Shown: piece after piece, positions 57,300-64,000 of the stretch
How positions within the stretch are numbered: the first letter of the stretch is position 1
Layout: the number at the start of each line of letters is the position of its first letter
Source of the DNA: Chrysoperla carnea
Taxonomy: Eukaryota; Arthropoda; Insecta; Neuroptera; Chrysopidae
DNA: 64,000 nt
Reading direction: 5' to 3'
Assembly: GCF_905475395.1 (NCBI RefSeq)
Contig: NC_058341.1
Coordinates: forward strand, 70,625,501-70,689,500
Notes under the pieces: generated by a model
Databases searched by the model: none
What the model was told of the DNA's origin: nothing
What the model saw: the letters and a program-made list of their open reading frames with translations, nothing else
Made by a program: the position numbers and the translations under genes

Positions 57300-58458
57300 T
57301 TTAATAATGAAATTGAACTAAGTCTAAATCAATTCTGAAAATTTTAGGAAAGGTTACCCGATTATTTAAATAAATAAATGATTTCTAAAACTAATTACAA
57401 TTAAAACCTTAATAACTTGTTGAAAAAAAAAATCGCTCAAGAATTTTGGAAAATTACTAAAGTCGGCGAAAATATTATACATTTTTTTTCGTTACGGCAC
57501 TATTTTTTGCACTAAATTAACTTCTAACTTAATTTCTAAGTATAGAGTAATCTATAAGACCTTTCGAGTGTCACCTGAACTTAAATATTATCAAACTATT
57601 AATTTTTTTCTTGAAGTTGGCTTAATAAAAATAGAAATAAGACTAAAGAAAATTTAAAATAAGTACATTTTTAAAAATTACCATAATCGGCGAAAATCAA
57701 TTTTTGAAAAAAATTTATTTAGAGTTACAACCTAATTGCTTATACAAACGGAAATTAAAAAAAAAAAAAACATCAATTTTCGTCGATTTTAGTATTTTTC
57801 AAAAATTTTGAGCTACTTTTTTTTATGAGATTAGATATGCGCATAACATGTATTTTTGTTATAAAATACCAATTATGCGCCTAGAGCCATCTATCAGTTA
57901 ATACAACAAATCAATGCATATCTAGTAGGATGGCCCAAAAAAAAAACGAATATTTTTTCTTCTATGAAAATATGTTAGTTTATCATATTTTAAGACCCCC
58001 CTCCAAAGGACAGCTCAAAAAAAAATTTTTAAAAGGTCACTCCGAATTTTTTAAAAATTCCAAAAACGTTGAAAACCGGATTGTTTTTGTTTTAAATTTT
58101 TTTTTCTCATTATTTTCTTTTTTTCTAAGAGAAAAATTATGAAGATCCCGAAAATTTCAAGTTGAAATTTTAATATTGAAAGGTCGCTCTGAATTTTTCT
58201 AAGGTTCCAAGTCGAGCACTTTATATTTTTTCGAAGCTACTTTTGAACATGAATATTAACGAACTTTTATTTTATTTTTTTTAATATTTCATACTAAAGG
58301 ATGAAATTGAAACACGAGAAATTTAATGAAAAAAAATTTAAAGAACATTTTTCACTATTGTAATGCAATTGTCAAAAAATCATAATTTTTTGACAATTTT
58401 CAAACGATGGGCTATTGATAAAAAAAAAATTAATATTCAAAAATTAAAAAGAAAAAAT
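57300..58458. other. Gene-free region with a weak foldback
   Basis: ATTACTAAAGTCGGCGAAAA (about 57465) is loosely inverted at about 57775-57800 (TTTTCGTCGATTTTAGTA). The frame at 57930-58142 is lysine/phenylalanine-rich and not supported as a gene. Confidence 0.4.
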
Positions 58459-58720
58459 TGAGTGAAAACAAACAATTGACTGAGTTAATTGTTGAAATAC
58501 CATGTATAGACAGTGTTGATGAAGCAATCGTTTGTTTTTTGACGTCACGTTAATAAAAAAAGATATCCACTTTTAAATAGCTACACACACACTGATATTC
58601 CCATATTAATGCATACTATAAAATTTGCACCTAATAAGCGCCCTCGTGGGTAAACAGTGAAGTTTAAAAAAAAATGTTTCAAACAAAAGTTTTATGTATA
58701 TTTCATATATACATGGTATA
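58459..58720 (-). mobile_element. HINE-like element, copy 13, internally deleted
   Basis: Both ends are present (GAGTGAAAAC and ACATGGTATA) with TGACGTCA at 58540-58547. About 250-300 bp, including the microsatellite and the GGACCC block, is missing between CAAACAAAAGTT and TATGTATATTTC. It lies 260 bp upstream of the partial gene's ATG. Confidence 0.85.
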
Positions 58721-58980
58721 AAAATTCTGATGAGCCAAATTTGAAGAACAAAAAGAAACGTGTTTTTTGTGTTTAATATTGGTCGTCTATTTTTATAACA
58801 TCTATGAATCTTAAATCTGTGGATATGGTCGTAAAAAATAAAAGTTTAGGGAATTTTAATATTTTTATATTATTTATTCCCGCGCTTAATATTACATTTG
58901 ATTATTCAAATGTCTTAATTATTTTTGGTTAATGTAAACACGAGCTATTAAATATTAAACTTTATTCAGTTGAAATCAAC

Positions 58981-61900
58981 ATGTCAAGTAAAAAAGTGAA
59001 ACGACAGAGAATAGAAGATGATTTAGAAGAAAGTGTTGTTGAACCAGAGAAAAATCACAACAGCGAAGATGACAATGAAGATGAAGAAGTTTCAGGGAGT
59101 ACCAGAAAGCCGAAAAGAGCTTTAGGTTTAGGTGAGTTTCGTTTCATCATTGTTTGGTTTACCATTTATTTTTTAAGGAATAAGTTTTGAGTAAGTTTCT
59201 AGTAAAGAAAAGGTTAATTATGAATAAAACTACCAAACAATTCATGAAAGCCGAAAACTATATTTTTACGGAACCTAGTGCGAGATAAGTTGGTCGTGTA
59301 ATCGAGTGACAAGTTGGTCGTGTGAAAATTCGATTTTACTTTATTTTCTCGAAAAACATCAGAAACAATAAAAAGTTCCAATAAAAACTGTTTCTTTCAA
59401 AATTCTCTTTATTTTGGTATTTTATGCAACCAACAGATTGTTCGAGATAAACACTAATTTTAGAGATTTCATTTGTGATATAAAAAAGTGTGTAATCATT
59501 AAAAGAATGTAACAGAGCATTCGACACTTAATCGTGAAAAAAACGCAAAATTATTAGAACTCTCGGTTTCTTTTTTAAAGTAAGTAATTGTATAAGTACT
59601 TTCAAAATGGGATTTAGTAGAAGTCATTAATATGGAAACGGACAGAGCTAACAATAAGTCGAACCGGCTTGATTAAATGATGAACTACCAAAGAATATAA
59701 GTTGATAGTTCAAAAACAATTTTATTCGAAATTTCGAAAATAAGAAAACAAACACAAATCACAATTAGTGTTGTGGTAAATTTTAATGAGATTTTATTGG
59801 AACTACTGGTAGGGGAGATTTTATCACATTTTATCAATAGTGCTGACTCAATACATGGGTAAACTATTGATCTTCCAAGCCGTATACGTTGCAATTCAAT
59901 TTGATTAGAGACAAACTTATTTTTAACGATTAATTAAAGTCAAAGAAATGAGAAAATGTAAATCTTCCATTCGAAAAATATTGTTAAATGCATCTTCCCA
60001 CGTGTTAGGCATTGCAAAAATAATTTTAAAATGTACAAAGTGATCAATGTTGAGCTTTTGTCAGTAGATAGTTGGTCTTCGTCTTCCATTAAATTACAGT
60101 TGCAAACCTCGTCTTCCAAGAGCTTCAAGTCTTCCCAGCTGTTAGACATTGGACGAATAATTTTAAAATTTACAAATTGACCAAGGTTGAGCTTTTATCA
60201 GTACATACCTGGCGTAGTAAGTAAACGGAAAATTATCGTCTTCCATTAAATGAAAGTTGCGAACATCGTCTACCCAGGTGTTAAGACATTGTAAAAATAA
60301 TTTTAAAATGTACAAGTTGACCAAGTTTGAGCTTTTCTCAGTACATACCTAGCGTAATAAGTAAACGGAAAGTCATCGTCTTTCGTTAAATAACAGTTAG
60401 AAACATCGTCTTCTCAGAGAAGACTTGGAGCTCTTGGAAGACGATGTTCGCAACTTTCATTTAATAGAAGATAATTTTCCGTTTACTTATTACACCAACT
60501 ATCTACTAACAAAAGCTCAACCTTGGTCAGTTTGTAAGTTTTAAAATTATTTGCGCAATGTCTAACACATGGGAAGACGCATTTTACAACTGTACGCGGT
60601 TTTACAACATATTTCCAATGGAAGATTTACATTTTCTTATTTCTTTGACTTTAATTAATCGGTTCTGTGGCGGGAATCTGCAAAGCATACGGTTTTCAAG
60701 ACCAATAGCTTCCTCATGTATTGGGTCAGTTCTATCGATAAAATGTGTTCTCAACTTTGCTTAAATGATGACATAAAAACTGTCACCAGCTCCCCTACCA
60801 TACTCTTTTGTATATGGAATTTTTTTCCATGAAAATAAAGAAAAATTTTTTTACTACCCTTATCATTCATATCTTGTATGGTTCCAGTGGATCCGTAATC
60901 AACTAAACGATTATATTATTCTATGAACTAAACCTAAGTTATAGGGCTAATGACCAAAGTTATAGGGCTGCACAAATTATTATACCTTGTATATACAAGA
61001 GAGGCCATTTTAATTTATGCATCTGAATATCTCGCCAGAGAACTTATTATGACCTCAACAAAAGTTGCAGAGTTTGTTAGGAGATATCATGTTCTGATAT
61101 CAGATTTGCGCCAGTTCTTCGGGTTGCTTAAATAGCTAATTTAGATCCTAAACGGTAAGATATAGAATAATACTTTAAATTAGAAAGTTGATCCTCATAA
61201 ATAACTAACATTTTTCATTAAAATCATTTTTTCGAAAATCGTCAGCTCTCGGAGGAAATGCGACTGAAAAATATATCAACGTAAAATGCTTTATCCAAAA
61301 GTTGTCAAGGGCAACACATTCGCCTGTATCCATGACTTTGACCTATAATTATCGATAAACATCGTATTTTCTTTCGATATTTTTAAGTCGCATTTCTTCC
61401 GAAAGCTGACGATTTTCAAAAAAATGATTTAAATAAAAAATGTTAGCTTTTTATGAGGATCAACTTTCTAATTTAAAGTGTTATTCTATATCTTACCGTT
61501 TAGGATCTAAATTGGCTGTTGAAGAAATCCGAAGAATTAGGTCCAATCTGATGTCAGACCCTTTTTCATTTAAACCAAGAACATCAACATGATGTTCTGA
61601 CATCAAACTCTACAATTTTGGTTGAGGTCATTTTTTAATAGGTGGTGCCTCTGGCGAGATATTCAGATCCAATTTAAGTGAACAAGTTTTTTTGCCGACC
61701 AGTTTAGAATCCAAAAATTTAACGGCTCATACAATTTTGTGTAGACGATTTTTGCCGAAAAGTAGTTTGTTAGAAAGTTGTTTGTTGTTTTGTAAAGAAA
61801 AGTTTTCTGATTTAAAGTGGTCATCTATTTCTTACCAGTTACGAAAACGAGTTTAAATAACGCACTCCCGGTCGAAATTGAAAGATGAAAACAAATTCAA

Positions 61901-62111
61901 TGGATCGGCCATATTGGTTCCATACTTTAGATTAGAGTCCACGACATACTTAGATTTTTCTATGGAATGTACGAGTACTTTCAGACATCCGATCTAAACA
62001 GAAATAATAAATCTTTGAAATGAAATGTATAATATTTAATTGCTTGTAATATTTATTTTAGATGTTGCTGATCAAAATTCGTTTTTGGACTTTTTACACA
62101 GTTTACCCGAA
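58981..62111 (+). CDS. 5' part of an unidentified, probably nuclear protein (2 exons seen, continues past window)
   Basis: Exon 1 (58981-59131) starts MSSKKVKRQRIEDDLEESVV and ends at a GTGAGT donor after KRALGL. A TTTTAG acceptor opens exon 2 at 62062, giving DVADQNSFLDFLHSLPE, which ends at a GTAAGT donor after 62111. Phases agree (151 + 50 nt = 67 codons). The N-terminus has a basic nuclear-localisation-like start (KKVKRQR), an acidic Glu/Asp stretch, then a second basic patch (RKPKR). The second exon looks like the start of an amphipathic helical domain. I do not recognise the family. No further exon was found before the right edge, which is filled by a foldback repeat, so the gene should continue beyond 64000. 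The 2.9 kb intron holds a 1 kb foldback and other repeats. Confidence 0.6.
59805..60805. mobile_element. 1-kb foldback with three internal direct repeats
   Basis: GGTAGGGGAG...TTTTATCAATAG and AAATGTAAATCTTCCATTCG on the left are inverted on the right (CCAATGGAAGATTTACATTT, TCGATAAAATGTG, AGCTCCCCTACC). The left half contains about three ~150-bp tandem units marked by AATAATTTTAAAATGTACAA and GTTGAGCTTTT; the right half has one inverted unit. It lies in the intron of the partial gene. Confidence 0.75.
61005..61685. mobile_element. CAGGGTG-type foldback element, degenerate copy
   Basis: GGCCATTTTAATTTATGCAT, CAAAAGTTGCAGAGTTTGTT and CAGTTCTTCGGGTTGC are inverted at 61500-61680 (AAATCCGAAGAATTAGG, CATCAAACTCTACAATTTT). 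In the intron of the partial gene. Confidence 0.75.
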
Positions 62112-62262
62112 GTAAGTTATATTATTATCTATATTTATTTTTTATTTTGTTTATTTTCTTAATGTGGTAAATCTACCGGATTTTGAGAATCAATACGGAA
62201 AGTTTTGTGAGAAGGCTAATTAAGTAAAATTTACAAAATTTAAAAAACCCTCGACAATTTTT

Positions 62263-62519
62263 TCGGGTACGAAACCTTAAACTCGCACTTGAAACATATC
62301 TAAGAACACTTTCCATTAAATTATCTTTTTCCTTTAAGCCTTTTCCAATCTGAGCCGATTTTGATGATCATCGGCAATTTTTAGTTTTCTTAGGAATGGA
62401 TCCTTAAACTCGCACTTGAAACATAGCTAAGAACACTCGCCATTGAATTGCCTTTCAAACGAAACAAAAAAATCAAAATCGGTTCTTCCGTTTAGGCACT
62501 ACGATGCCACAGGCAGGCA
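62263..62519 (+). repeat. Dispersed repeat with internal duplication, copy 2
   Basis: CTCGCACTTGAAACATA appears twice, about 125 bp apart, followed by AAAATCGGTTCTTCCGTTTA and CACTACGATGCCACAG. Same order and orientation as 52444-52706. Confidence 0.7.
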
Positions 62520-63790
62520 GTGGAAAAAATTATGCTAAAAATGACAATGGGAATCGATTTAGGAATGAATTCTAAGCAAAAAGTGTAATTGAAACATATT
62601 TCGAAAAGTCAAACCTTGTCCGAGCTATTGGCGATTGAAATTCGGAGTATTTAACGCCAAGTAACTGAAAAATTTGACGAATTTGAAAAAAGTATATCAT
62701 ATAATTTAAAGTACTATAAAAAATCTTGAAAATGAAAAAAGTTTTGAAAATGAAAAGTCATTTGCTCGAAAATTAACGGAGTTATATCGAAAATAAAGTT
62801 GCTCGTACCGTTTAAGTTTTTTTCATTTTTATTCATCACAAAAACAGATGTACCTACCACGGGAGATAAAATTAATGCATACCGCTTTGTAATTTATTTA
62901 ATTTTGGTACTGACAACATGCTTAAAAGTTCTAGCGATTTCGTACATATAATTTTTGAAATATTACAATTTAAAAGCAAAAAAAAATTTTCGAAAAAAAA
63001 CAACAAAAATGTCTTTATCGTTAAATACCTCAAAAAAATAATAAACTTACAAAAAAAATCTAGAGGACAAAAACTGAGCTGTTTTTCCGCAAAATATTTT
63101 ACCTTCTAGACTTTTTTTTGGGACTCTAATATTTTTCATTTTATTTAACGATAAAGACATTTATTGTTACTTTAAAATTTTTTTCTTTTAAATTGCAATA
63201 TTTAAAGAAATATATATCCGAAACTGCTACAACTTTTTGAGCATGCTGCCAGTACCCAAATAAAGTACATTGAACAGCGTCAAGCATTAATTTTAGTCCC
63301 CGTAGTAAATTCATCAGTCTTTGTGCTGAATATAACATAAAAAGGAAGGTACGAAAAACTTTGTTTTCATTATAACTCCGTCAATTTTCATGCAAATGAC
63401 TTGAAAATTTTTCCATTTTCATGGTTTTTTTATAGTACTTTAAAAAGTGTACCGTGTACTTTCTTCAAAAAACTTCAAATTTTTCAGTTATTTGACGTTA
63501 AATACTCCGAATTTCAATTGCTCATAACTCGGAAAGTATTGACTTTTCGAAATGTACTTAAATGACTTTTTTTTTTATTAGAATTCGCCCTTCTATCGAT
63601 TCCCGTTGTAATTTTTCATAAACTTTTCACCCTCAAGAAGGGGTAGCCCCCACCCCCTGGACAAGATCGCACAAATTTTTGTTTTTAACTTCTTAAGTAA
63701 GCTTTAAACAATGCAATTGAACAGTTTTTATAAAGATTCATTGACTATCCTTGGATTCCGAGCTTTTAACATATTTATACCTTACGGAAA
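62510..63790. mobile_element. GGAACTAAAATTAA foldback, copy near the right edge
   Basis: GGAGTATTTAACGCCAAGTA, ACGGGAGATAAAATTAATG and GTCTTTATCGTTAAATAC on the left; inverted TTAATTTTAGTCCCCG, TTATTTGACGTTAAATACTC and CACCCCCTGGACAAGATC on the right. The right arm extends to about 63790. Confidence 0.75.
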
Positions 63791-63904
63791 ACAAAAATGC
63801 AAAAAACTCCGAAAAATCCAGATTGAATTGGAAATTGTTTCGGCTTATAATCAGGTTCTGAAAAAAAAAAAAACTGTACGTACTCTAATCATCTGGTTAT
63901 AAAA

Positions 63905-64000
63905 AAGGGGTTATCTGTAAAGTTTTTCGGAGTTTTGAAAATGAGTGATTTTATAGATTTTGAGGAGGTGCTTTTCTCGAATTTCCACTTTGTTAAATCG
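63905..64000. mobile_element. Start of another GGAACTAAAATTAA foldback, cut by window end
   Basis: GAGTTTTGAAAATGAGTGAT, TTTATAGATTTTGAGG and TCGAATTTCCACTTTG match the outer arm of the copies at 6060 and 28610. Confidence 0.6.

Noticed and set aside
57930-58142. 70-codon + frame rich in Lys and Phe
   Set aside because: Composition reflects A/T homopolymers; no domain.
63711-63902. 63-codon + frame near the right edge, considered as a third exon of the partial gene
   Set aside because: It overlaps the outer arm of the GGAACTAAAATTAA foldback (also present at 38585), so it is repeat-derived; phase with exon 2 could not be shown.

Overview
This is an AT-rich, repeat-dominated piece of a nuclear eukaryotic genome, most probably from an insect. 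Support for an insect: animal-type spliced genes with GT-AG introns, an animal TMEM248-type membrane protein, a THAP/C2H2 zinc-finger gene, hAT and Penelope-like remnants, and an abundant non-autonomous Helentron-like (HINE/DINE-1-like) repeat. The order cannot be fixed from the sequence alone. There is no bacterial operon structure, no CRISPR array, and I recognised no rRNA or tRNA gene.

Five host genes can be built from exons whose splice phases agree. (1) NAF1, + strand, four coding exons between 12060 and 26950, 559 aa, an H/ACA snoRNP assembly factor. (2) A TMEM248-type two-pass membrane protein, - strand, five coding exons from 44358 down to 33100, 321 aa. (3) A THAP-domain protein with twelve C2H2 zinc fingers, - strand, two exons from 53092 down to 49277, 586 aa. 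(4) A small 133-aa protein with an HMG-box-like segment and a hydrophobic tail, - strand, three exons from 56321 down to 54342. (5) The first two exons of an acidic/basic, probably nuclear protein, + strand, 58981-62111, which runs off the right edge. Three transposon coding relics are also visible: a frameshifted hAT transposase C-terminus (about 2420-2735 +), a Penelope-like reverse transcriptase piece (27600-28160 -) and an exon-like ORF inside a TIR element (10298-10631 -).

Most of the remaining sequence is transposon-derived. The commonest family is a 0.26-0.7 kb element running from TATACCATG to TTTTCACTTG. It has a GTCC microsatellite, a 5' terminal motif repeated in inverted form near the 3' end, a 3' stem-loop, and insertion between T's, all hallmarks of HINEs. 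Around it lie many long foldback elements (arms of about 100-500 bp) of at least ten families. They are often nested and often fill whole introns. Layout: 1-10100 nested repeats; 10120-11650 two TIR elements; 12060-27140 NAF1 with repeat-filled introns; 27600-32670 Penelope relic and foldbacks; 33100-44372 TMEM248; 44820-47220 HINEs and a foldback carrying a perfect hairpin; 47895-53092 THAP gene with a foldback at its 3' end; 54342-56321 HMG-like gene; 56751-64000 HINEs, the partial gene and further foldbacks.

The genes show no evident functional linkage. NAF1, the THAP protein, the HMG-like protein and the partial gene are all likely nuclear; TMEM248 is an endomembrane protein.
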